From positions 1-64,000 of the IMG/VR virus record IMGVR_UViG_3300034103_000398: a DNA stretch of 64,000 nucleotides; one strand, given 5' to 3'. Below the pieces are notes generated by a model. The model saw only the letters and a list, made by a program, of their open reading frames with translations. It had not been told where the DNA came from and searched no databases. This DNA is from a virus. A program made the translations under genes and the position numbers. Position 1 is the stretch's first letter. Every line of letters starts with the position of its first letter. Shown here piece after piece: positions 34,096-41,765 of this stretch.

Positions 34096-34587
34096 TTATC
34101 TTGGTTGGGCCTTTGATGTTAAATATTTATTATATTTTACTTCAGCAATCAAAAAAGAGCAGTATGCGTTGCTATCGCTAGTCTCAGATTGTTCCCAATT
34201 ACTAGTTAATTCGAACCCGGCACCTTTATATGTTGACCAGCTGGTTTTTCTAGGGAAACTCCAGACTTGATTGAAATTTTCGAGTTTGGCTTGATTTATG
34301 GTTGCAGTCAATAACGATACACCAATACCATTGTTTCTATAGTTAGGATCTACCCAAAGACCTCTACTTCGGTATCCATGGTTCATGCAACCATGACCAC
34401 TGTTAACCCCTACTATTTTATCATCAAGCATGTATCCAAAAAAAGTAGTAGGGTATTTCATATTTTCTAAATCATACCCGCCCAAGTAGCACATTGCGCT
34501 AGTAGGTTCGATTGGACTTATTCGTCCTGGCCATAACTGATCGGACCATATTTCTGATATAGTAGTCCAGTCTATATGTACTATCAT
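34096..34587 (-). CDS. GNAT-family N-acetyltransferase
   Basis: 163 residues. Acetyl-CoA site RSRGLWVDPNYRNNGIGVSL (about 74-93) fits GNAT motif A (R/Q-x-x-G-x-G/A), preceded by the usual antiparallel strands and followed by the FPRKTSWSTYKGAGFELTS segment. Acceptor unknown; perhaps a sugar amine or protein. The 3' bases of its ATG touch the stop of the next gene. Confidence 0.75.
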   Translation of the reverse strand: MIVHIDWTTISEIWSDQLWPGRISPIEPTSAMCYLGGYDLENMKYPTTFFGYMLDDKIVGVNSGHGCMNHGYRSRGLWVDPNYRNNGIGVSLLTATINQAKLENFNQVWSFPRKTSWSTYKGAGFELTSNWEQSETSDSNAYCSFLIAEVKYNKYLTSKAQPR

Positions 34588-35027
34588 TAATCACCAGACA
34601 CAAGACCGTTACTATGTTTATCTGTAGTTTTCTCTACATCTTGAAACATTCGTTTCTCTTGTGCAGTTAGTTTATCTTTATGAGTCTTGCGAGGATTACC
34701 ACACATCATACAACCGGGTTGACCGCAATCCATAGCGTGATGTATTCTATGAATATATACCCAACCTAAGGGACTTCCTCGACCGGCTAATACAGCAAAT
34801 ACAGTGTAAAACCATTTAGCTAAATTGTCTAACTTAAAACTTTTATGACTATAATAACGGTGTAGCATCATGCTGATACCCAAAATACTATAAGAGTAAA
34901 ACATGATTATTGCTAATAGAACATATTGCCAAGTAAACGCCGCGGTTAGGGGGCTTGTCACCAATATTACCAATGACAATAATTGTACTATTCGTAAGGA
35001 GTTGGGTGACGATGAAAATATGTTCAT
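34587..35027 (-). CDS. Chimeric gene: truncated fatty-acid desaturase N-terminus joined to a phage Cys-rich tail
   Basis: 146 residues. Residues 1-97 look like a membrane desaturase: two hydrophobic helices, first histidine box HRYYSH (about 56), second box HRIHH (about 93). Right there the sequence switches to AMDCGQPGCMMCGNPRKTHK and on to the end, nearly the same as the C-terminal half of the gene at 44600 (AMDCGNPDCYLCGNPRKTHK). The desaturase lacks its third His box and so is very unlikely to be active. The joint HHAMD occurs in both parents, which suggests recombination there. GATAAATA is 4 bases upstream. Confidence 0.65.
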   Translation of the reverse strand: MNIFSSSPNSLRIVQLLSLVILVTSPLTAAFTWQYVLLAIIMFYSYSILGISMMLHRYYSHKSFKLDNLAKWFYTVFAVLAGRGSPLGWVYIHRIHHAMDCGQPGCMMCGNPRKTHKDKLTAQEKRMFQDVEKTTDKHSNGLVSGD

Positions 35028-35031
35028 TAGG

Positions 35032-35039
35032 TATTTATC
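35032..35039 (-). promoter_or_regulatory. Late promoter box GATAAATA, minus side of divergent pair
   Basis: Half of the palindrome GGTATTTAT-C-ATAAATACC; 4 bases before the ATG at 35027. Confidence 0.55.
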
Positions 35040-35046
35040 ATAAATA
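35039..35046 (+). promoter_or_regulatory. Late promoter box CATAAATA, plus side of divergent pair
   Basis: Other half of the same palindrome; 16 bases before the ATG at 35063. Confidence 0.55.
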
Positions 35047-35062
35047 CCGTTGGGAACAATAA

Positions 35063-35314
35063 ATGCAAGATGAATTATTTTTTAACACTGAATTTTCACC
35101 TACCGGTATATTAGATAAATTATACCAGGAAGCCAGCGTAGAGGAAAATTATTATTGGAGTCCGGCTCAGCCCCCAGTTATGAGATGTGATGTAAGTGAT
35201 GAGATAAGAGATTATTTTAAAAGATTAATAAATGCCCCATTCAATGATTGCGGGTTATTGAAAACTTACCCAAATACTATCTATCCAATACACAAAGCAA
35301 TGGTTAATCTATGA
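35063..35314 (+). CDS. Unknown protein, plus strand
   Basis: 83 residues starting MQDELFFNTEFSPTGILDKL. Coupled by ATGA to the methyltransferase-like gene downstream; no domain recognised. Confidence 0.55.
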   Translation: MQDELFFNTEFSPTGILDKLYQEASVEENYYWSPAQPPVMRCDVSDEIRDYFKRLINAPFNDCGLLKTYPNTIYPIHKAMVNL

Positions 35315-35907
35315 AAGATTGTCAGATTGGGACTTCGATTGGAAAACTATTGAGTGGAAAAATGATTGACAGCTTTAGTCACGGACAAATAGGTAGCAAA
35401 TTATGGTTATGTGAACAATTAGAACCTCACATTAAAAACAATGCTACTGTTGCTATATTAGGTAGTTGGATAAATGTATTAGGGTTTATGTTGTTGACTA
35501 GACAACCCTATAAGTATTCGCATATTAAGGGCATAGACCTAGACATTGAAGCTGTCAATACTGCTAATCAAATTTGTAATTACTGGTATATTAATGGTAT
35601 ACAACACTCAGTACAAGACAATGCAAATACTGTATCACTTCAAGGATTTGATGTTGTGATTAATTGTAGCAGTGAACATATAGAAGGATCAGATTGGTTT
35701 GATAACATTAGTTCGGGTACGCTTGTATGCATACAGTCTAGTAACGTCACAGATACAACTGAGCCATGGTTAATAAAAAACCCCAGCCCAACGATTGATA
35801 GTTTCAAAGAAAAGTATCCACTAAGAGATATCAAATTCTGTGACACACTACCAATACGGTATGGTGACTGGGGTTATGATAGATATATGATTATCGGAAT
35901 CAAATAG
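35311..35907 (+). CDS. SAM-dependent methyltransferase-like protein
   Basis: 198 residues. ATVAILGSWINVLGF (about 45-59) and IKGIDLDIEAVNTANQI (about 72-88) resemble motifs I and II of Rossmann methyltransferases, with FDVVINCSSEH as the motif IV region (about 109). Target unknown. Plus strand, convergent with the AhpD gene (8-base overlap). Confidence 0.55.
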   Translation: MKDCQIGTSIGKLLSGKMIDSFSHGQIGSKLWLCEQLEPHIKNNATVAILGSWINVLGFMLLTRQPYKYSHIKGIDLDIEAVNTANQICNYWYINGIQHSVQDNANTVSLQGFDVVINCSSEHIEGSDWFDNISSGTLVCIQSSNVTDTTEPWLIKNPSPTIDSFKEKYPLRDIKFCDTLPIRYGDWGYDRYMIIGIK

Positions 35908-36457
35908 CAATCTTGCCGATTGCGTTGATTGTAGCCGCAATCTTGCCGATGTGATGTAACTGTTGGACAGTCACACCCTCTTTCTTTAGTGTCTCATAGT
36001 GACTCTTGACACAGAAGTGACATTTGCCAATTATACTAGCGGCTAGTGAGTACATCTCAAACTTTACCTTAGTAACTCCACCGTGCGTTGCGTATGCATT
36101 CATACGTAAGCCAGCTGGCAATCCCTTTAATGCAGGATCATCACACATTTCGACAAATGGGTACCAAACATTGTTCTGGCCCATCAATGCGGCCGCTGTC
36201 TTTGCGGCTTCACGTGATTTTTCATCTGTGAATAGAGGACTATTCATTTCGATTTCAAATGCTAAACCTCCGTTGCCAGCTGCAAGTGCTGCCACGTATG
36301 CGATTGCATGTGTATCAATTGGATCGAATGGACTACGATTGATGACTGCATCAAGATTCAACTTAATATCCTTTGCGTGATCCGGGATACTTTCTTTCAC
36401 GCTATCTACCCAATTTCCACCGATTGTGATTGGTGGAACTGACGCTGTTGCTTCCAT
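35900..36457 (-). CDS. ahpD: AhpD-family alkylhydroperoxidase
   Basis: 185 residues, full length. The active-site motif CHFCVKSHYETL (about 147-158) gives the CxxC..H of AhpD/carboxymuconolactone-decarboxylase proteins. AhpD reduces oxidised AhpC; a peroxiredoxin gene lies 5 kb away (41102), so the phage could carry the pair. Confidence 0.8.
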   Translation of the reverse strand: MEATASVPPITIGGNWVDSVKESIPDHAKDIKLNLDAVINRSPFDPIDTHAIAYVAALAAGNGGLAFEIEMNSPLFTDEKSREAAKTAAALMGQNNVWYPFVEMCDDPALKGLPAGLRMNAYATHGGVTKVKFEMYSLAASIIGKCHFCVKSHYETLKKEGVTVQQLHHIGKIAATINAIGKIAI

Positions 36458-36458
36458 G

Positions 36459-37244
36459 TTATTCTCCTTTATGTTGCAAGCTTTCTAGTGTTTTTGACAT
36501 GTCTGCACATGTGTACGATTGATAACTGTCACGTAACTTCTCTGGCATTGAAATGTATTCAATAGCTTCAACGGGTGCTATGCTTAGTGCAACGTCTAAG
36601 AAACTCTTAGGTGTTCCTGTTCCCACATTCCACACTCCAGATTCTTTTACGTCAAAGAAATCTATGTGTGTTTTACACACTTGTTCTACGGGTATAAAGT
36701 CTCGTAGATAATTTTCACTGTTTTCAAATAACTTAATTTTACCTGTTTCACGATATTGTTTAGTAAACGTATGATACGGACTGGCTTGACCTTCTTTGTG
36801 ATCCTCCCCTTTTCCGTACACGTTAAAATATCTGAACCCCTGCACTCTAATTCCCTTTAAAGCTTTTGGTTCTATATTGCTAACATGTCGCTCAAACAAA
36901 TACTTTGTCCATGCATACGGGTTGCGAGGATCGACCGGTTGATCTTCTTTAAAGTTTTCTTTACGCATTCCATATACACTAGCACTACTAGAATACTGTA
37001 GGTCAATACCATGCTTGATACATTGATTCAATAGCCAAACGCTAAAGTCAACATTCTGATGCATTATCTTTTCAATATTGCGTTCAGTAGTAGAACTGTT
37101 AGCGCCCATATGAACTACCCAATCATGCCCTTTAATGCTTGGTAAGGTCTCGCCCCATTCGAATGTTGTGACTTCATGTTCTTTTAGGGCATTTAGCATA
37201 TTCGACCCAATGAACCCTTTATGACCAGTTAACAAAATTTTCAC
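36459..37244 (-). CDS. ADP-heptose 6-epimerase-like (HldD-type) SDR
   Basis: 261 residues from a GTG at 37244 that overlaps the upstream stop. NAD site LLTGHKGFIGSNML (4-17), SSSASVYG (about 86), catalytic YxxxK in NPYAWTKYLFE (about 108). GFRYFNVYGKGEDHKEGQAS matches the HldD signature (YFNVYGPREGHKG). HldD converts ADP-D-glycero- to ADP-L-glycero-D-manno-heptose. Kinase and nucleotidyltransferase genes of the same pathway follow upstream. Confidence 0.75.
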   Translation of the reverse strand: MKILLTGHKGFIGSNMLNALKEHEVTTFEWGETLPSIKGHDWVVHMGANSSTTERNIEKIMHQNVDFSVWLLNQCIKHGIDLQYSSSASVYGMRKENFKEDQPVDPRNPYAWTKYLFERHVSNIEPKALKGIRVQGFRYFNVYGKGEDHKEGQASPYHTFTKQYRETGKIKLFENSENYLRDFIPVEQVCKTHIDFFDVKESGVWNVGTGTPKSFLDVALSIAPVEAIEYISMPEKLRDSYQSYTCADMSKTLESLQHKGE

Positions 37245-37540
37245 TTGAAGAAATCCTCTGAGTTAATCGCTTTGTCATCTACCCATATATCGTACGGTGG
37301 CTTACCCATACGAATTTCATCGTACTTGCAGCCCCAGGCTGCTAACTGACTGTATGTTTTATCTTTCCAATCAATACCACTATTGCCACCACGTGCTGTC
37401 CAATAGATAACCTTATGGCCCTGATCGTATAAATCGTTTATTTTCTGTATGCGGTCTGTCATTGGTTTACTGTTGGCATAGTCACTATTTTCAGATATAC
37501 AGATCGTGTTGTCTATGTCAACCATATATGTCTTTATCAT
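37241..37540 (-). CDS. HAD-like phosphatase
   Basis: 99 residues. Motif I MVDIDNTIC (DxDxT, residues 6-14), motif II VIYWTAR (about 44), motif III/IV PYDIWVDDKAI (about 82). Short uncapped HAD fold as in phage and capsule-locus phosphatases. In an ADP-heptose cluster it could remove the 7-phosphate of heptose bisphosphate (GmhB role), but it is shorter than GmhB; this is inference. Confidence 0.65.
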   Translation of the reverse strand: MIKTYMVDIDNTICISENSDYANSKPMTDRIQKINDLYDQGHKVIYWTARGGNSGIDWKDKTYSQLAAWGCKYDEIRMGKPPYDIWVDDKAINSEDFFK

Positions 37541-37896
37541 TTCTGGCTATCTCCTTTCCTTACTCTATAGTTGTCTTCTACACTGTCGGGTGTAGATACT
37601 TCAATTATAGCTCCCTCTTCTAAACAAATCACTTGGTGCGGGAATAATGGTTTGTTTCTCCACACATCATTTATTTCTAAAATTTCTTCATGCTCAGTTG
37701 CATCAGTAGTATCAATCCAAATTACTTTAAACTTACCACTGAGAACAAACCATGTCTCGTCTTTTTCACTGTGAAAGTGCATACTGAACTTAGCATCTTT
37801 ATTGAACTTGAGAACCTTGCCACAATACAAATCGTTTGAAGCAAAGATAAACTCGTGTCCCCATCCTTTTTCTACATAACCTTCTAGTCTACTCAT
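37537..37896 (-). CDS. Cupin-fold protein, sugar-isomerase-like
   Basis: 119 residues. KFSMHFHSEKDETWFVLSGK (about 36-55) has the cupin His-x-His...Glu metal set; PHQVICLEEGAIIEVSTPD is the second cupin motif. Like the C-terminal domain of mannose-6-phosphate isomerase/guanylyltransferase or a stand-alone sugar-modifying cupin. Four-base overlaps on both sides. Confidence 0.65.
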   Translation of the reverse strand: MSRLEGYVEKGWGHEFIFASNDLYCGKVLKFNKDAKFSMHFHSEKDETWFVLSGKFKVIWIDTTDATEHEEILEINDVWRNKPLFPHQVICLEEGAIIEVSTPDSVEDNYRVRKGDSQK

Positions 37897-38660
37897 GGTA
37901 TTAATTCCTCTATGCTAGGAGCGTAAACTCCTACATGCTGCACTGTTATCCCGGCCGCCTTGTTTGCAAATACGATTGACTTGCGAACATCTTTCGTGTC
38001 TAGATATCTGTAGGCAAGTGCTGATAAGAATGTGTCTCCGGCACCGCATACATCAATAACATCGTCGGTAAGATCAGGAGTAAGGGTATGACCCATGTAC
38101 TCTGCGCCTTTTTCACCCTTAGTGACGATCAACCATTGATCATCGGGTAATGTTTTTGCTAGATTTTTCTCTAGTTGATTGATTTTTATAAAACAACCAT
38201 TGAATCTGGCTAAGTCTGTTTTCTTTGTGTCAATAAAGATAGGACCTTTGAACTCGTCTCGAATCCATTCTATCAATGTAGCTGGTACTGTGCCCTTATT
38301 ATAATCACTAATGACAACTGCATCATACGAATTAAGTTCGGTAGTATCAACGAATGATCCTAGTATAGGAGAACATTTTGCATCATTATCTATTCTAATC
38401 AAGTGCTGTTTACTGCGCTCGTCTATCAATCGTTTCTTTTCACTGGTTTCAGTGTGATGAAACTTTACTTGACAATTTAAAGCCTCTAAGTTTCTAGCTA
38501 CATTCCCTGCCATACCCTCTAGTATAATTTCATTGTTGGGTTGAAACACCGGTACGGGTGCTTCGGGGCTAAGTCGTGAAACGACACCGTAGACATAAGT
38601 GTCTTTACAATTATCCCCGATCAATAATATGTTGAATTTTCTTCGTGCTGGAGTACTCAT
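37893..38660 (-). CDS. Heptose-7-phosphate kinase (HldE kinase domain/HldA-like)
   Basis: 255 residues, a PfkB/ribokinase fold: GDNCKDTYVYGVVSRLSPEA then PVPVF (about 15-38), GGMAGNVARN-type EGMAGNVARNLEAL (about 48), and the PfkB end motif VIDVCGAGDTFLSALAYRY (about 202). The start matches RfaE domain I (DxMLDRYxxGxxxRISPEAPVPV). Phosphorylates D-glycero-D-manno-heptose 7-phosphate. Overlaps the nucleotidyltransferase gene by 50 bases; in many bacteria both are one HldE protein. Confidence 0.8.
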   Translation of the reverse strand: MSTPARRKFNILLIGDNCKDTYVYGVVSRLSPEAPVPVFQPNNEIILEGMAGNVARNLEALNCQVKFHHTETSEKKRLIDERSKQHLIRIDNDAKCSPILGSFVDTTELNSYDAVVISDYNKGTVPATLIEWIRDEFKGPIFIDTKKTDLARFNGCFIKINQLEKNLAKTLPDDQWLIVTKGEKGAEYMGHTLTPDLTDDVIDVCGAGDTFLSALAYRYLDTKDVRKSIVFANKAAGITVQHVGVYAPSIEELIP

Positions 38661-39003
38661 CTATTCTTTCAAATAAAACAACGGTAACGTATTCTTTACC
38701 AATTATGGGTAGTGTCTTGTAGTCACCTCCCTTGACCATGATATCACAGGTCTTTATTATATTAATCAAATCTTCATCAGTGTCAAAAATTTCTACTTGA
38801 TCTACCGCTTTAAGATTCTCCAACATAACCTTTCGTTCATTCACATTATTAATAGGTCTACTAGGACCCTTTAATCTTTTGACACGTTCATCCGAATCAA
38901 TAGCCACTACTAAATGATCACCAAGAGTCTTGGCATAGTTTAGCATAGCTAGATGACCCAAATGAAGCACATCAAAGGTGCCGTTCACGAAAACTCTTTT
39001 CAT
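38611..39003 (-). CDS. HldE-type ADP-heptose nucleotidyltransferase domain
   Basis: 130 residues. FVNGTFDVLHLGHLAMLNYA (5-24) is the HxGH nucleotidyltransferase motif; VAIDSDERVKRLKGPSRPIN and ERKVMLENLKAVD (about 35-70) match RfaE domain II. Transfers AMP to heptose-1-phosphate. Separate gene from the kinase, as in organisms with HldA/HldC. Confidence 0.8.
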   Translation of the reverse strand: MKRVFVNGTFDVLHLGHLAMLNYAKTLGDHLVVAIDSDERVKRLKGPSRPINNVNERKVMLENLKAVDQVEIFDTDEDLINIIKTCDIMVKGGDYKTLPIIGKEYVTVVLFERIDEYSSTKKIQHIIDRG

Positions 39004-39398
39004 TTAGTTTTTTCGGCTAACTCTTTGTAACCCGCCCAACTAGGATGTACGCCATCTTTTTGTAATCGGGTAATAGGCAGTACAGTATCTCCGTACTCTT
39101 TTGCCATGGCATTGACAATTGCTTGAATCTCAGGTTTAATAGCAGGCAATATCCAAAATACTCTAGCAGTGGTTCCAACTTTCTCTCGAATTCGTTGTAA
39201 CTCTGCTTTTGTTTTAACTCCTTTATGATCATTACTACCTAAACTGATAATCACAGTTTTAGCAGTTAGATCGTTCTTTAAGTAGTCCCGATTCCATTGC
39301 CATGTATTCCACCCGCCCTTTGCGTAAGCAACACATTCAGGTCTAGCCTGATGTGTTCCCACTGCAATACTATCCCCCATAATTAAGCAATCAATCAT
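39000..39398 (-). CDS. SGNH hydrolase
   Basis: 132 residues. MGDSIAVGTHQ (block I GDS, about 7-17), ISLGSNDHKG (block III GxND, about 50), and DGVHPSWAGY (Asp/His, about 114-123). A complete minimal SGNH esterase, perhaps acting on surface sugars. ATGA overlap with the heptose gene downstream. Confidence 0.75.
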   Translation of the reverse strand: MIDCLIMGDSIAVGTHQARPECVAYAKGGWNTWQWNRDYLKNDLTAKTVIISLGSNDHKGVKTKAELQRIREKVGTTARVFWILPAIKPEIQAIVNAMAKEYGDTVLPITRLQKDGVHPSWAGYKELAEKTK

Positions 39399-39414
39399 TT
39401 AACTTCCATTCCGT

Positions 39415-40050
39415 TTATTCATTTTTTTCATCAATAGAGTAGAACCAATCATCGCCTGCACTCCACTTTCGAGTGCCATCTACAGTAAATATTGTCTGTG
39501 CGGCTTTAAAGTCTGGGAACTTAACGTTACCTGAAATCAAACTTTGATCGTACCATAAACATCTGTTGTTGGGCTGACAAGCAAACTGGCCGTTTTCTAA
39601 CCTAATAAAGTTAAACGATTTGTGTTCTTCGGCAACTTCTGTAAAACCAGTGTCTACATCCATGCCATCAGCACAAAAATCTACAGTGAACAAATAGGTG
39701 CCGTGATGCCATTCTTTGTCTTTGCCTAGAAACTTTACTCCTAGATTACGCAAACCTATCTTTTCAATGATAGTAAAACGATAACCCATACAGTCCCAAA
39801 GCTGTAGAATGTCTATAGGTAACGTACCTGTATAATCTTCTTTCCATACGTAAGCATGAATAGGCAACTTGTCATACAGTGCGCCATAATTAGGTAATAG
39901 TGATTCAATGCGAAACACTTGTCCCCTTAACGCTTTAAGACTTACCCATATAGCAGGTTCTAATTCCCCATGACCTTTTTCAAAGTTATAGAGAAACTCT
40001 CTTTTAACAAAGCATTTAATCGGTGGCAATGATCCTACAACATAACTCAT
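39415..40050 (-). CDS. Conserved aquatic-phage-type protein, unknown function
   Basis: 211 residues, beta-rich (YTGTLPIDILQLWDCMGYRF; GTYLFTVDFCADGMDVDTGF). No catalytic motif recognised. GGTAAATA stands 4 bases before the ATG. Confidence 0.6.
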   Translation of the reverse strand: MSYVVGSLPPIKCFVKREFLYNFEKGHGELEPAIWVSLKALRGQVFRIESLLPNYGALYDKLPIHAYVWKEDYTGTLPIDILQLWDCMGYRFTIIEKIGLRNLGVKFLGKDKEWHHGTYLFTVDFCADGMDVDTGFTEVAEEHKSFNFIRLENGQFACQPNNRCLWYDQSLISGNVKFPDFKAAQTIFTVDGTRKWSAGDDWFYSIDEKNE

Positions 40051-40054
40051 TTAA

Positions 40055-40062
40055 TATTTACC
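40055..40062 (-). promoter_or_regulatory. Late-type box GGTAAATA next to start codon
   Basis: 4 bases before the ATG at 40050; weakest member of the set. Confidence 0.3.
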
Positions 40063-40067
40063 TGATG

Positions 40068-40274
40068 CTAATACGATTTGACAGCACTTTCAAAAAAGTT
40101 AAATAATTTTTCATGGTAATAATTATTATAAATATTGCCTGTTTCGGGTGAGTCTACCCTAAAATTTTTAGTTTTAACATCGGCTAAAACCTCTTCAGCT
40201 AATTCTCTACCACTATTAAATTCATAAAAAGGTATGTTTATTGCATTTATTTTTTCATAATTATTTCTGTTCAT
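40068..40274 (-). pseudogene. Truncated duplicate of the neighbouring oxygenase
   Basis: 68 residues: INIPFYEFNSGRELAEEVLA, then IYNNYYHEKLFNFFESAV. These align with residues about 6-63 of the adjacent 40261-40902 protein (LSYPVYEFSCDENLVNDVKK; LFDNYYHKELFQFFNVSV). The catalytic part is absent, so it is a partial tandem duplicate, probably not active as an oxygenase. Confidence 0.65.
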
Positions 40275-40902
40275 TGGATTTAATTTTATCTTCTACTGAT
40301 AATGTATCTAGTGTTAATCTACCAGTAATCATTTCACCTATTACACCTTTCGGAAAACAATTAAAAGAAATAGTATAACGGGTTTCTATTTTTTTCATAG
40401 TCATCACGGAATGTTTCATATGAGATGGAAACAGCAAAAGAGTTCCTGCTTTAGGATAAATCTTGCTAGTAACAAACTTCGGCTCATCATACATGTGCAA
40501 CATATGGTATGGACTGTCATAAAAATCAGTCCAAGGATTATTTATGTTGAATAATGTAGGGGCAGAATCTTCATGGGTAGTAACATAAAACAAACCACTA
40601 ATTACACCATTACTATGGGTATGATCGTTCATACGTTGCATCATATTATATTTGTTAGCCCAACATGCTACTATAGGAAATTCTATAGATTTTTTGTAGT
40701 ATAAATTTTTAACTGTTGTAACACTTACATTAAAGAATTGGAAAAGTTCTTTATGATAATAGTTATCAAATAATTGAGATGTACCTACCTGACCAATGTC
40801 CTTGTGTGATATTTGTTCAATATGCTTCTTTACATCATTAACTAAATTTTCATCACATGAAAACTCGTAAACCGGATAACTTAATATTTCTAGTTGTTTC
40901 AT
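40261..40902 (-). CDS. 2-oxoglutarate/Fe(II) oxygenase-like protein
   Basis: 213 residues. MQRMNDHTHSNGVISGLFYV (HxH, about 89-108) and LLLFPSHMKHSVMTM with RYTISFNC (distal His and Arg, about 155-183), as in TIGR02466-like phage oxygenases. Third oxygenase of this group in the window. Substrate unknown. Confidence 0.65.
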   Translation of the reverse strand: MKQLEILSYPVYEFSCDENLVNDVKKHIEQISHKDIGQVGTSQLFDNYYHKELFQFFNVSVTTVKNLYYKKSIEFPIVACWANKYNMMQRMNDHTHSNGVISGLFYVTTHEDSAPTLFNINNPWTDFYDSPYHMLHMYDEPKFVTSKIYPKAGTLLLFPSHMKHSVMTMKKIETRYTISFNCFPKGVIGEMITGRLTLDTLSVEDKIKSNEQK

Positions 40903-41102
40903 TTAATATCTTTCATAATTGCTCTACCCAATTGAGCAAGGCATTGTCTGGTGTCAATGCGCCTGGCCGGAGTATTCCAAACATTACGATTGTTCCACTC
41001 ACGTATGCAGTCCGATCGATCCTGTTCTGTCATTTCATAACATCTAGGATTACGATCGGGCTGCCGTAATGCTTCAATACCTCGTTGAAGTAGTTGCAAC
41101 AT
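40899..41102 (-). CDS. Small basic unknown protein
   Basis: 67 residues (MLQLLQRGIEALRQPDRNPR onward), Arg-rich. Start overlaps the peroxiredoxin stop (TAATG), and its stop overlaps the oxygenase start (ATGA). Unknown function. Confidence 0.55.
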   Translation of the reverse strand: MLQLLQRGIEALRQPDRNPRCYEMTEQDRSDCIREWNNRNVWNTPARRIDTRQCLAQLGRAIMKDIK

Positions 41103-41647
41103 TAAAGAGTGTCACCACCGATTGGACGTGAGCATGGGCATAGTTCACCAGTCTGTAATGCGTCAAGAATACGCAATGTTTCATCTGGGTTACGACCAAC
41201 GTCCAAGTTGTTAACTGTAACGTGTTGAATAACGTTCTGTGGGTCAACAATGAATGTAGCACGTAGTGCCGCACCTGCTGGACCGTAGAAGATACCCAAT
41301 TGACCTGCTAGTGATAGATCATCACGGGCAACGTCAGCGAATGACCAAGAATTTGTTTTCTTTAGGTCTTCATGTGCATTGCGCCATGCTAACTTACAGA
41401 ACTCATTGTCTGTACTACCGACCAGTAACACAGCATCGCGGTCACTGAAATCATTAACCAACTTATCATATGCCACGATCTCCGTAGGACATACAAAAGT
41501 AAAGTCCTTAGGATAGTAAACGATAACTTTCCATTTTCCTTCAAAGCTCTTCTCCGTAATTGTTTCAAATGCATTGTCTGGTGTCAATGCTCCTGGCTTA
41601 ACGCCTGTAACTGCAAAACTTGTAATTTTGTCGCCAATTGTTTTCAT
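41102..41647 (-). CDS. ahpC: AhpC-type 2-Cys peroxiredoxin
   Basis: 181 residues. Peroxidatic Cys in YPKDFTFVCPTEIVAYDKL (about 45-63), resolving Cys in ELCPCSRPIGGDTL near the C-terminus. Reduces peroxides; in bacteria with AhpD, AhpD serves as its adaptor, and an ahpD gene stands at 35900. AGGAGAAC ribosome site; a hairpin lies in its leader (41684-41704). Likely protects the infected cell from oxidative stress. Confidence 0.92.
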   Translation of the reverse strand: MKTIGDKITSFAVTGVKPGALTPDNAFETITEKSFEGKWKVIVYYPKDFTFVCPTEIVAYDKLVNDFSDRDAVLLVGSTDNEFCKLAWRNAHEDLKKTNSWSFADVARDDLSLAGQLGIFYGPAGAALRATFIVDPQNVIQHVTVNNLDVGRNPDETLRILDALQTGELCPCSRPIGGDTL

Positions 41648-41683
41648 TGTGTTCTCCTTGTGTGTATAATGAATTATTTTTAT

Positions 41684-41704
41684 GACTTGCGATTAGGGCA
41701 AGTC
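41684..41704 (-). other. Leader hairpin of the peroxiredoxin gene
   Basis: GACTTGC / GCAAGTC, 7 bp with a 7-base loop, about 37 bases before the ahpC ATG. Could be a terminator of the gene upstream or an mRNA stabiliser. Confidence 0.4.
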
Positions 41705-41765
41705 TCTACAGTATTATAACTGTTATTGTCTATATAGTATAGCCTATATATGATACTATATTTAC

